DNA of 64,000 bases from Chromera velia (Eukaryota; Sar; Chromeraceae). A model generated the notes under the pieces. The model had not been told where the DNA came from. It did not search any database and worked only from the letters and a program-made list of their open reading frames with translations. This document shows positions 54,136-64,000 of this stretch, in pieces. Both the position numbers and the translations under genes were made by a program. Location: assembly GCA_018398765.1 (NCBI GenBank), contig JAHBMJ010005563.1, forward strand, positions 67,866-131,865, in the 5' to 3' direction. The stretch's first letter is position 1; each line of letters begins with the position of its first letter.

Positions 54136-55499
54136 CATGTCACAGTAAAAAAAAAAAACTCTCTAGAAAAACGAGTTATCTACTTTATTTTTTCTTTTCT
54201 TTTTGGGGGGAGGGGCCTGCAATACTTTGCAACACTTGTGCAACACCCGTGCAACAGCTAAACAACAGTTGTTTTAGACAAAAAAAAAAAAAGAACCTAA
54301 CAAAGAGAGTTATTTACTTTTTTTTTCCTTCTGTAATACCCCTAGCCTAGTCTTTTGATTTAAATGAGGGAGGGGACCTGATTGATAGTCTTTCTCAAGT
54401 AAAGCTGGAAACACACAAAACTTAGACGAACTTTCTTTCTTAAACAGGCATAGAAAATAGGTTATTAACCGAACCGAACCGACTTGGCTGTCAAAAAGCG
54501 TTTCGGTTTGGTTATAATCTATCAGTTATATAACCTTTTTATGTCTAGAGGTCGTTTCCTCACTAAATTTAAAACTTTTCACTGTGAAAACATGATTTTT
54601 ACAGGTGTGACACATGGGAAACGCTAGTGGAAAACGAAAGATCGACGACCAAAGCATAATGAAAAGCCATTTTTAATTCATATAACTGTGAATTAGATCG
54701 GCTATGCTTGGGCTCCGCTAGCTCAGATACATAAAGCCGGGTCCTGTCTTAACAAGACTGTAAGTCTGTATGTCTTTGCAACATCCGATTAGATGTTGTG
54801 AATCAGCCGAATTCTGTGACTCTGAATGTATTGCTCAAATTGTATGCATGCATGATCACGTATGACGCATCAATGTACATGCATGCACGTCGGCCAGCCG
54901 CGGTGCTGGACTAGGCCGGGCATGGCGCTCCATCCAGTGCATGGATCGGGATGTGGGTCTTTCAGGGGGCGCACTGGCGAGGAACACATACAGTACAGGG
55001 CTACAGTGAGGAAGCTGTACACAGTGGCTCTGGGCGGAAGCCGTTCAGACGAAAACTCCACATACCATACAGTCTGCTGGTACCACCACATAGTGACTGG
55101 AAGACTGAATTCATTTCATTTCACAGCAGTCATGCACATGTTGCACACACTCACTGACTGTCTGCATTTCCACTTTTATAATAACCACTTGTTTGATTGT
55201 GTTTATAGTCTACATACTAAGAAAAATATGATTTTTTATATCTTTTCAGTTCTCATATAACTAAGTTTTGCAATCGTTTTATTATGTTTTCGGTAATTTT
55301 TTATTTGTTTGAAGTTGTTTCTACCTATAATGTTGTTTTTATTAGCTCTTACCGGTTAATCCGGTTAACTGCCGGTTATCACCGGTTATCATAACTGGAG
55401 GGCCAATAACCTATAACCTAACCTCATAACCTACCTTTTTCCCTACCCTGTTCTTAAATTCTTTCTTTAGAACTTTAGAGTGTAGGACCTAGTAGAACA
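54136..55499. other. Repeat-rich spacer
   Basis: Contains A and T runs (54145-54160, 54280-54325), paired ACCGAACCGAACCG/CGGTTTGGTT near 54470-54520, a CATGCATG and GC-rich patch at 54850-54960, and four CCGGTTA words at 55352-55388. The 132-codon ORF at 54862 has no recognisable domain and I do not call it a gene. Confidence 0.5.
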
Positions 55500-56040
55500 T
55501 ACCTCGTAATATATATTCTAGCATACATTAAAACAATATTGATAGGAATGATAAATGATAATGATGTTATTAAAGTAGTATTTCAAATTATTGAATCAAA
55601 TAACATAAAATGTAGCACAAAATCTATTATGCCTTTACTACTACAGCATGTAATTTGTATATAGACTATTAGCCTGAGCACTAGCCTGAGCTACACTTGC
55701 GAGTCGGACGTTGCGACTTTGCGAATGCATGTTGCCTAGAGTGCTGTATCGACCTCCGGCAGTGGACCGCGGGCAAAACAGGCCCTAGGGCGGAACATAT
55801 CAATTAATCAATCAATCAATCAATCAACCCGGAACATTAATGCTATGCTATCTAGTATGCTATGCTATGCATCATCAACAATACCGTGAATCAGTAGTTA
55901 TAAATGAAAACGACCTAGCCGGTTCCCTTGGCACCTTTCAAGTTGCTATCTATAACTCGCAGCTGCGTATCGAACCAGCCGAACGTTAGACGCTCATTTA
56001 TGGGCCGATAGCGATGGTGAATGATGATGACTCGCAGATT
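55500..56040. repeat. Dispersed AT-rich repeat, copy 2 (inverted relative to copy 1)
   Basis: Shares the reverse complement of the 18118-18180 segment at about 55972-56035 and of the GGTCCACTGCCGG segment at about 55757. Also has an (ATCA)n run at 55800-55825. Confidence 0.6.
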
Positions 56041-56430
56041 TTTCGTTTCATAACATCTTTCCCTCATGCAGTAAACTCCCTTCATGGGGTTTCTGAAAGT
56101 GAGAGCCTTTTCTGAAAGTGCATGAGAGCCCCGATTCGGTACTATACGAACGTTGCACTCTGTTGGCCCCTTCCAACCGTGGCACCCCCATGCGTTTTCT
56201 CTCACACGAGAGGAATCCGAGGCACAAAGCCCCTGCAGTATTCCCTGTACATGTAAAGGCAATGCACACAAAAGGCACGAATTCATGAAGACTCTCCCTC
56301 GTCATGCGAAGCGCTCTCATGACTTTATGCGAAGGCACGAATTCATGATTAAAAAACGAGTGACGCGAGCGCTCTCATGTCAATTCACCTTCACTCTGTT
56401 ATTTATCAAACACATTCTGCATGCCCATTC
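56041..56430. other. 3' flank of the LCAT-like gene
   Basis: No gene seen. A short GGCACGAATTCATGA motif is repeated near 56274 and 56334. Confidence 0.5.
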
Positions 56431-59400
56431 TCAACCAACATAAGAAGGAAGCCCCGCACCCTCTGCGGAGTCTGCTCGCACGAAGGACCCGGGAGGTCCC
56501 GGGGTCCCTGGGTTACCCCCGCGCTGGTCGAAGTCGAGCGCCGACTCGGGAAGACTCGGGGCTGTGTACCCCGGAGGACCCCGGCCCTTTACGCCACTCA
56601 CTCCTCGGGAGCCGAGGCCCCGGCTGCCCCCGGAAAGAGCACGGAAAGAGGTGGAGGAGGACAAGGAAGAAGCAGCAGCTGTGGCTACAGGCATCGCCCT
56701 AACGGACGAGGCGGCGGTGGACGGTGTGGACTGGTCGAACGAATTTTGACCATCTACACTCAATGACAGAGACCCCGCACACTCCTCCCCGTAGTCCGAC
56801 CCTGAGGGCATGTGCACTCCGTGCGAGTGGCCCCGCCCCCCGTAAACGGGACCGAGTGCAAGGCCCTCCTCACCCACTTCCGGTCCTGTTGCCCCTCTGA
56901 CATCAAGGAATCTCCCCTCCTCACTATCAGAAAGCTCCCCCCCTTCTTCATCGCACCACGTCGCAGGCTGTCTCTGAAACACCAACCCCCCGCCCCCTGT
57001 TAGAGAAGGCAGCACAGAGCCGGAACTGGCGGTGCCAAAGTGTCTGCGCAACCAGAAGACAAAGGCAGCAACTAATAGAAGGGCAGAGACAAAAAACGCA
57101 GCGAGAATTCCTTTTTCTTCTGATGAAGCTTGGGTCCCCCCCTTCCTTCCCACACCTCGCTTGTCCTTATTTCCTTTCATTTTCTTTTCCTCTGTCTTTG
57201 TACTCTTGTCTGCGGAAGGAGCAGCGGAGTCTTTTCCACTTCCAGCTGCAGTCCCGGAGGAAAGGGGGGTCAATTCTGGGGACGAAGTGTCTTTGGTGTA
57301 CCCGGCCGTTGGCTGGGGATCTTTTTTCCCTTTCTGTTCGTCTGTCTCTTTCGGCGTCTCCGAAGAGGAGACGGCGGTCCCTGTTGTCCCTGGGCTCTCT
57401 GAGGAGAATGGGACTGGTGCCTCTTCTGTCTCTTCAGTCAGAGGCGGCACATTCACATTCTCTCCTGTCTCCCTCTCTTCCTCTCTCTCTGCTTCCTCTG
57501 CTGCGACCGGATCGATTCTATTTGCCCACTCTCCCCCCGCCTCCCCCCCAGGGCCCTCAAATGCTGCTGATGGGCCCTCTGGCGCCTCCACATCCTCCAA
57601 CGCATCCTTCTTGTCGTCTATCGCGTCCTCTTCCTCTGCTTGGGGAGAGGACACAGCCACCATGTTCCCGTCACTCCCGTCACCCTCAATCTCAACCCCA
57701 CCCCCCTTCTCCGCTCTGAAGAGGTCCATCGCTGATTCCCCCCCTCCCCATGCAGCCAGAATTTCGGTGCTCGACTCGCTCTCTTCTTCGTCAGTGTGGG
57801 GATTCACAGGCTGCCGAAGCTCAAATAGAGGAGCAGTCAGGATCTCTGTCAGCCTCTTGACAACAGCCTGCAGGCAAGCAGCGTTGGAGTGGAAGACGGG
57901 GCTTGCATTTACTTACAGAAAAAGCCACCGAGCAAGAACAAACTTACAACAAACAGCAAAGGGTGCAGACAGCATTGCAGTGAATGATTTGGGGTCCTTG
58001 CTTATGAGCAAAACAAACAGAAAAAGAAAGCCGTAGCCGTCTATACTGCCAATCCTTCGGCGCCACAGATTGATTCGGAGAAACAAAAAACTAACAAACA
58101 AGCCTCAGCGTTCCTGCGTGCGTGCAGAGGACCGACCCACCGGATCTTTCAGCATGGCGAAGTGGTCCCCCTTCTCCACCAGCACAGACCGCACGGACCC
58201 CTCCCACCCCTTGCACCAACTCGTTGCGACCGTCGGAACAGCCCCGTCGCCGTCACCTAGCACACTGCACGGGGGGCATGAAAAGCACAGCGCAAAAAGT
58301 TGATGTGTGTGGGATTCGGAAGACAACTGAGACACAACATGCTGCCAGAGACTTGCCTGAAGGGCGAGCTTGGAACAAGAGAGAAGGCCTGAGAGAGATC
58401 AGGAGAGCCAAAGATTTCTTTCATTCTGTGGTCTTTCTTAATTCCATCCAAGTCTGACCATGCAAAGAAAGTGGGTCGGAAGGAAGGAACGGATGCAAAG
58501 AGAAACAAAGAAACCAGGAGGGGCGGCCTTTTGTTGTTTGGGTGAAGGAATCCGAAAGCAACGCTGCTCTACAGGCAAAATGAAACAAACAAAACAAACG
58601 AGTTGAATAGTTGACAACCTCACTGACTAGAAGAGAAAGGACAACTTGATTGACTGACTGACTGACAGAGATGGGCTCTTTTTGGTGTTGTCGGAATCAA
58701 ATTTCAGAGCGACAGGTGTGGAGTCAGGTGCAGTCCCGAACACGCACACAGAGGGCACCTGCAACAGACAAGACAAGACCAGACACGGGATCGATCATGG
58801 TGGGAACAGGAGGCACAGAGAGTAAAGCAGAGACCGCAAGTGAGTGGTTCAGTCAGTCAGTGAGTTAGTGAGGGGGAGAGGAAGGAAGGAGGAATAAATA
58901 AAGCGAGCGAAGGAACGGAGTCTGTCGACTCTCACACCCTGTGTGAATACAGAAGAAAGCAGAAAGAAGCGAAAAAAAAATAATTCAACTGACGCCAGGG
59001 TCATCCAGGATCTCCTCCCCTAATCTTTTCTTCACCTTCAACGCCAGTTCTGCATCCTTCTTCTTCAACAGTCCCACTGTGTCGCCGTCTTCCAGTCTGT
59101 CTGTCCCCGTAAAGTTGCCCGCAGTGAACGACAAACCATCAGGCCCAGAAGCGACAACGAAACTCTCACCGTAGACCTGAAAACAGCCAAACAGACAGAA
59201 ATGACGGGCAACTCGGCAATCGTGCGCACATACACTCCAACCGACAACTCCACACACGGGCGCACACCTGTAAATAGAGATAGCCGGCATGCGCGCACCC
59301 ACACACAGCGAATAAGAGAGAAGCAGCACTCACTCTCGATCACCCGCTGTCTTGTGTTGACCGAATCCCGATCCTAGACAGCCCCCCCCCGTACGCACAT

Positions 59401-61685
59401 GCAACAAGCGTGGTGTGGGAAAGTAAAGACATTGATTCGTCTCTTCATCGCTGGTGTCCGCCTCTGACGCAGCAGTGACAGGCCCCTCTGCGCTGCTCAC
59501 AACTTGTCGCGCTGTTCTATCCCCCCCTCCCACCCAGCTGCGTTTCTTTCTTTCTCTCTTCTTTCTTCCTTTCTTCCTTCCTTCCTTCCTTGCTTGCTTG
59601 CTTGCTTGCTTTCTTTCTTTCTGCCTCTCTCTCTTGTGTTCCTCCCTTCCTTCACTTTTTCTGCATTTCTTTGTGTGAAGACCCAACAGAGGGATGGGTG
59701 TACAGACAGACCTTGGGGTCTGGAAGGAGTGAGTAGGTGGTCTCGAAGGTCTTTGCAGCATCGAAGAGGCCCTTCCGCGTCGCCTGCGGGAGCAGACTGA
59801 CGACCTCGAGGGGCAGACTGGATCTGCGTCGTGCAGAGGGAGAGAGGGAATTAACAGACAGAGCCGACCAGAGCCTTTCTGTGTCAGACTTTTTTGGGGT
59901 GTCACGGGTCCTCCTTGATCTGACGCACGCGAAGCGTGCGAATGGCCCGGAAAGCGAATTTTGGGGATTTTAGATCCAGGCGGCGAGGTCCTGGGTTCGA
60001 GCCCCTGCACCGTCACTTTTCCGTCGAAATTTACGAGGAAATCATGCATGCATGCCCAGCCACGCGATCCCAGTGCAATTGTTTTTAAGTGTCCTCCAGA
60101 GCTTCGCTTTCCGGGCCACAGGGACTGTGCATGCACCTTCTCGGTTGTCCCGACGCACGCATGACTGTGCTCTGATGCACGGAGAGGCACGGAAAACGCA
60201 CTGACCGAGAGAGGCCGCTGAAGATGTCGGTACCCAGGTTTAGGTCTTTCTCGGCACTGAACTCTGTCTGCATGGACGCACACGCAGAGAGAAAGCAGGA
60301 GAGATGAGTCCCCGCAGCTACACACATAAGGACTATCAGATCAAACAAAAAAGACAGAACGGAATGCTCATGTGTTGAGAGCGCAGAACCAGGACACCTC
60401 ACGCTTCGACTGCACACAGTCTTCCGCTTCAATTCACGATGAAGGCAAAGAACAAGCAGACCCACCCACCTGCAGGGCCCAGAGAACAGCGGGTGCCCCT
60501 CCGAAGGCTCCTCCAACGTAGACTGATCGCTCGATGTGCCGATCCTTCCACTCTTTGCTCACGAATTTATTCAGAAAGAAATTCGTCACCAGAGTTCCTG
60601 CAAGCGCGCACATCAGTTCACACGACAAAGAAAGAGAATACGTGAGAAACTCTTTTGAAGGCGAAAAGAAACTCCGCGTTCTGATTGTTTCTCACCGACT
60701 GACTGAATGGCTGGCCGGCTGACCAAGTGAATGTGAGAACAGGACCGCCTTCCTGCCCGACTTGGCCACAGAGTTTTCGATCAGACTCTTCAAATCTGGA
60801 CCGAAAGTACTTCCCTCTGTCCCCCCCTCCTTCTCCTCGAATAACCCAGCAGGTCCCCTCCTCCAGTCGTAAGGAGCTGCGAACAGATCCTCCCACGGAG
60901 TGTACCCTTGGCCCTTCAGACTCTCAATCAAGTCAGCCATGTACTTGGTCAACCCGATACCGCTTCCGAAGATGTCATAGTCCAAGTACTCTACCCCCCT
61001 CACGGACCCCACAGCGTCGGCAGTGACCTGGACTCCTTTCCTGGGTTCAAACGCTTGCTCTCCTTCCAACTGGAAGGAGTTCAGCCAGCACTCGCTCTCC
61101 AGGGCAGCACTGACTGAAAACCACAGGCGGTACCTGCATGCGCATGTTAAGCAAATTTTGTGAACAGAAAGAAATGAAAACAAGAAAAGGAGATTGTCTG
61201 GGACACGAAAGAGGCGACTTGACTCTTCCTGAAGACATGAAAAGAACAAAAAAGACCTGGCAGACAAAGATAAAACAGGAATGAGGAGAAAATGAAAACC
61301 AGGTTCTACGACTTCACTGTCTGTCTGCCAATGCTCTACGTCACCTCTCTGACCAGTCTGTTGTGCTCGAGGTGCATCCAGGGACGTTCGCATTTTCGAA
61401 CTTGGCAAACAAGCCACTTCCTGAACACAAGGATGTACGGATACAAAAGAAAAAGTGATGAATTCACGCATTTGGAAGAGGCACAAAGGAGAAGGCGGAA
61501 CAGAAGACTACGGAGACGGGAAAATCAAGGCGCTCAAGTCGCAGAGTAAGAGAGAGATATTGGCGCATTTCCTTACCCATAAGACCAGGAACGAGGATCA
61601 CTGGGGCCCTAGGGGCCATCTCTGCTGAAAGGGCACTTCCTGCGGCCAGAAGAAGGGCCACAGGCATGAACGAAAACGAGGGCAT
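56431..61685 (-). CDS. LCAT/PDAT-type acyltransferase with C-terminal membrane anchor, ten exons
   Basis: The family moves an acyl chain from a phospholipid to a sterol or diacylglycerol, or hydrolyses it. Minus-strand exons: 61577-61685, 61354-61420, 60724-61133, 60470-60597, 60206-60267, 59712-59823, 58994-59176, 58667-58758, 58141-58264, 56431-57867. All joins are in phase; 907 residues. A signal peptide is likely (PVALLLAAGSALSA). Motifs: VILVPGLMGSGL, CWLNSF, YDWRRGP, nucleophile S194 in FSHSLGGTL, D394 in GDGDGAVP and H422 in KGDHFAML. After the catalytic part comes a 478-codon last exon: an acidic Ser/Pro/Glu region, a membrane helix (GILAAFFVSALLLVAAFVFW) and a Gly/Ser-rich tail. The predicted topology is a lumenal or extracellular enzyme domain on a single C-terminal anchor. 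Acyl acceptor unknown. Confidence 0.91.
59541..59623. repeat. (TTCC/TTGC/TTTC)n pyrimidine microsatellite
   Basis: Tetranucleotide runs in an intron of the LCAT-like gene. Confidence 0.9.
59943..60118. mobile_element. SINE-like or MITE-like element in an LCAT intron
   Basis: A 176-base unit bounded by a perfect 16-bp inverted repeat (TGGCCCGGAAAGCGAA and its complement). Inside is GGGTTCGAGCCC (59993-60004), a good Pol III B-box, preceded by a GATTTTAGATCC stretch resembling an anticodon arm and by TGGCCCGG in the A-box position. A (CATG)n tract follows. The right end recurs near 27012. A tRNA gene proper cannot be folded from it. Confidence 0.5.
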
Positions 61686-62659
61686 CCTTCCTTTTTTGTG
61701 TTCCTATAACCGCCGGAGATTCTTTTCATCGAGAGACGCTGACAGCGCACAGACTCCTCCTGACCACCTCTTGAGATCGCATCAGTCACTTCAGCTGAAA
61801 CTCAAGGTGACGGTATGAGGAGCTACGCAAAATCCAGTATTAATAGCATCGATAACCTCCATGGTCGAGTTCAGCTCAGAAAATTCCCAGCATGTCCCAG
61901 CCTGAAGTCAGCTGGCTGGCTTGTGCGCAGGGCCGAAATATTTTTGGTCAGTCCGGCCGGGAAACCGGACCTGACGGCCGGCTTGCATGTGCAGCAGCCG
62001 AAAATTTTTTGGTCGGTCCCGCGTGCAGGCCGGACCTGACGGCCGGCTTGCATGTGCAGCAGCCGAAAATTTTTTGGTCGGTCCCGCGCGCGGGCCGGAC
62101 CTGACGCGCATCCCGGCTAGTGCAGCAGCGCACGTGGTCGGTCCCGCGCGCGGCCGGACCTGACGCGGATCCCGGCTTGTGCAGCGGCGCCGGCAGCGGC
62201 GCCGGCCGGACCCAGAGAGATCGAGTCTGAGCCATATGCCTGCAAACGCATCTTCCTTCCACCATCTTCCACCCATCCTCAGCTATATAGTGGACAACCC
62301 ATCATGTCAAGGAATTCTCTTTCAGTCCTCCAGACTTGTCACTCGATCCCATCAAATGCAATTAGATGACACACGAGCACGGCCTTTGAGTACGTGTGAC
62401 AACTGCTGAAGGCCTTCTGTTCCAACCAGAGAAAGTGAGGGAGAAGCTTTAACGGCGTGGAGACTCGCCAAAGAAGGCTGTGAGGGCCTAAGTCCAGTCA
62501 AGAGGAAACACAAAGCGCGAGAAAGCTGGGCTCCGGGAGCTCAGTCCGGTTCAAAGTACCCGACAGGCACCACTACTTCAGACTGAGCCGACGGTCACGT
62601 CCCCACCAAGGAGCTGAGCGAGTCGGGGCCAGGCAGGTGCAGAGAGCCAGCCAGACAAA
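61686..62659. promoter_or_regulatory. Divergent intergenic region, LCAT-like (-) and PP2C (+)
   Basis: 974 bases between the start codons, interrupted by the GC-rich tandem array at 61925-62215. 62220-62659 holds no gene. Promoter function is inferred from position. Confidence 0.4.
61925..62215. repeat. GC-rich tandem array, 60-70-bp units
   Basis: Four to five diverged units. Each contains GGTCGGTCC or GGTCAGTCC, a CGGCC-rich block, GGACCTGACG and GTGCAGCAG. Two adjacent units are almost identical at a 65-bp period (GCTTGCATGTGCAGCAGCCG starts at 61981 and 62046). The array ends in CGGCGCCGG palindromes. Confidence 0.85.
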
Positions 62660-63932
62660 ATGGGGAGCTGCGCTTCAAAGGATGGCGAGGTCAGTGACCG
62701 GCCTCTGACTCTCTTCCTGCGTTCTTTCCTCTCTTCCTGCTGTCCTGCTTTTTCATATTCATCACAACCCAGCACATTCCGGGGAAGGGGCGATCGTCTT
62801 GCGGCCATCAGTGCACTTCGGGGCGGGTGGAAGGGAGGAGCAGGAAGGGGGGAGCTTCTGTGTGTGAGGGGGGGTGGGGGATGAAGAGGGTCGCGTGGAG
62901 AGGGGAAGTGGAAGAGGTTCACACTGCACCGGGCATGCGTGGTTTCTTGGAGGATAGTGGTCTTTTCTGTTCCCTCCGTGCGTGCGTGTGTGTGTGTGTG
63001 TGTGTGTGTCGCGCGCGCGGTGCATGCATATGTGTCTGCGTGTCTGTGTTCGGGTTGGTATCTGCATGCCTCGTGGAGAGAGCTACCACGTGGGTCTTTC
63101 CGTGTGGACTTTGTGAACACACGTGCATTGGTCGTTTATTCTGCTTGCCTTCCCTCTCTCCTCTGCCCTGATGCAGAGAGCGACAGTCGAGCGGAGTCGT
63201 CGTCGTTTGAGTTTGAGTGTCGGCAGAGGGAACAGGGGGGCTGCTGAGCTCGCCAAGGAGGGCATCGACATCAACAGAGATCAACAGCCGGGTCCCGGCC
63301 AGGCAGAGGAGGGGAAGCAGGGGGGTGCAGAGGGGGAGGAAGAGAAGACTCCGACGCGGAGGGTCTCCGTCAGCGGGAAGTTGAGTCAGGAGGTCCAAGA
63401 GAGCTTCGCGGTAGGTCTAGCTGTTTGCTGAAGTTTTCTTTTTTCACCTCGATTTCCCTCTCACACTGCCGACGTACTAGCTCTCTTTAAGTGAAGATTG
63501 AAGTAACCCAGAACGTTGGGTGGCGGGTAGCGCTGTAATTTCCATAGACCTGCGCACTGATCATAAGGTGCGCGCGTCGTGATTTTCGATGACCCTCAGG
63601 GTGCCCTGCTCTCTCACTGACTTGACTGACCAACTGACCGAAGGACGGGCTGACCGATAGCGTGACCGACTGACTGAGCGACTCAGTTACTGACTAGCTG
63701 ACTTCCTGCCCGCCGGACTGCCTCGCTGACTGATTATCTGACTGACCGACTGTGTGAGTGAGTGAGTGAGTGAGTGAGTGAGTGAGTGAGTGAGTGAGTG
63801 AGTGCAGAGCAAGGAATTTGACCTCGAGGGAGTGGCAAAGGTTTCGGAATTGAGCAGCCTTGGAGTTGGCTTTGCCTGTCGGAAAGGACTGAAGCCAGAG
63901 GCCCCGAACCAGGACGACTTTTTCATCTTCAG
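62660..63932 (+). CDS. PP2C-type protein phosphatase, N-terminal part (continues beyond the window)
   Basis: PP2C enzymes are metal-dependent Ser/Thr phosphatases. Exons 62660-62689, 63177-63410 and 63808-63932 join in phase; the last ends at a GT donor and the gene runs off the window. The start MGSCASKDG has Gly2 and Cys4, a myristoylation plus palmitoylation pattern expected to hold the protein at membranes. Residues 11-88 are basic then acidic and low in structure. Exon 3 encodes VGFACRKGLKPEAPNQDDFF, matching the conserved PP2C opening (G-x-x-x-KG-x-KP-x-x-x-NQD) whose Asp helps bind metal. The catalytic core beyond is not visible, so activity cannot be judged. Confidence 0.82.
62984..63019. 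repeat. (GT)n microsatellite
   Basis: GT repeats flanked by CGTGCGTG and CGCGCGCG in intron 1 of the PP2C gene. Confidence 0.9.
63751..63804. repeat. (GTGA)n microsatellite abutting a 3' splice site
   Basis: About 13 GTGA units run directly into the TGCAG acceptor of PP2C exon 3, leaving no polypyrimidine tract. Confidence 0.95.
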
Positions 63933-63943
63933 GTCTATCTACC

Positions 63944-63973
63944 CACCTGTCTGTCTGTCTGTCTGTCTGTCTG
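63944..63973. repeat. (GTCT)n microsatellite
   Basis: Tetranucleotide run just after the PP2C exon 3 donor. Confidence 0.9.
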
Positions 63974-64000
63974 TATGCTTGCCTGTCGGTTTGACAGTCT

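Noticed and set aside
54862-55260. 132-codon ORF
   Set aside because: Composition and position match repeat DNA, with no domain and no splice support.
59943-60010. tRNA gene (GGGTTCGAGCCC T-loop-like, GATTTTAGATCC anticodon-like)
   Set aside because: No matching acceptor stem and only a weak T-stem; reported instead as a SINE-like element.

Overview
The window is nuclear DNA from an intron-rich protist. Protein-coding genes sit on both strands, most are split by GT-AG introns of about 90 to 900 bases, and introns and spacers carry many microsatellites. Gene content (a RGS-like/PIP-kinase fusion, an MBOAT wax synthase, a large NDPK variant, an N-terminally myristoylatable PP2C) and one bipartite signal-plus-transit-like N-terminus suggest an alveolate or stramenopile-type alga with a complex plastid, for example a chromerid. 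That placement is inference. Nothing prokaryotic was seen.

Layout: 48-2916 (-) UMP-CMP kinase; 3988-6444 (+) BMT5-like Rossmann protein; 7282-7959 (-) hAT-transposase N-terminal remnant in AT-rich DNA; 9627-12629 (-) NDPK-like protein; 13225-16990 (+) acetyl-CoA synthetase; 18596-26430 (-) RGS-like plus phosphatidylinositol-phosphate kinase; 26.4-28.5 kb repeats; 28554-30118 (-) unknown gene; 30718-32318 (+) wax-synthase-like MBOAT; 32.5-35.1 kb element with 468-bp direct terminal repeats; 36-39.4 kb decayed ORFs and a foldback element; 40778-42784 (-) flavin amine oxidase; 43193-52301 (+) a single-gene fusion of an SbcD/Mre11-type nuclease with an SbcC/Rad50-type ATPase; 52.3-56.4 kb repeat-rich, with a large inverted-repeat element; 56431-61685 (-) LCAT/PDAT-type acyltransferase with a C-terminal membrane anchor; 62660 onward (+) the 5' end of a PP2C phosphatase. 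Two short runs of N (15332-15452 and 41438-41463) fall inside introns.

Exon models were built by hand from reading frame, splice dinucleotides and family motifs. Most close exactly in phase: the UMP-CMP kinase, NDPK-like, ACS, wax synthase, amine oxidase, SbcD-SbcC and LCAT genes each give one uninterrupted protein. The PIP-kinase model has two uncertain junctions. Genes tend to be arranged as divergent pairs sharing a 0.4-1.1 kb upstream region. Lipid and acyl metabolism is well represented (ACS, wax synthase, LCAT/PDAT, PIP kinase), but nothing shows these genes act as a unit.

The most notable item is the 1,597-residue SbcD-SbcC fusion. It has complete phosphoesterase motifs, Walker A and B, an LSGGQ signature, a CPTC zinc hook and a possible organelle presequence. 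The RGS-like/PIP-kinase and the strong use of GTCAG-type splice donors are next.
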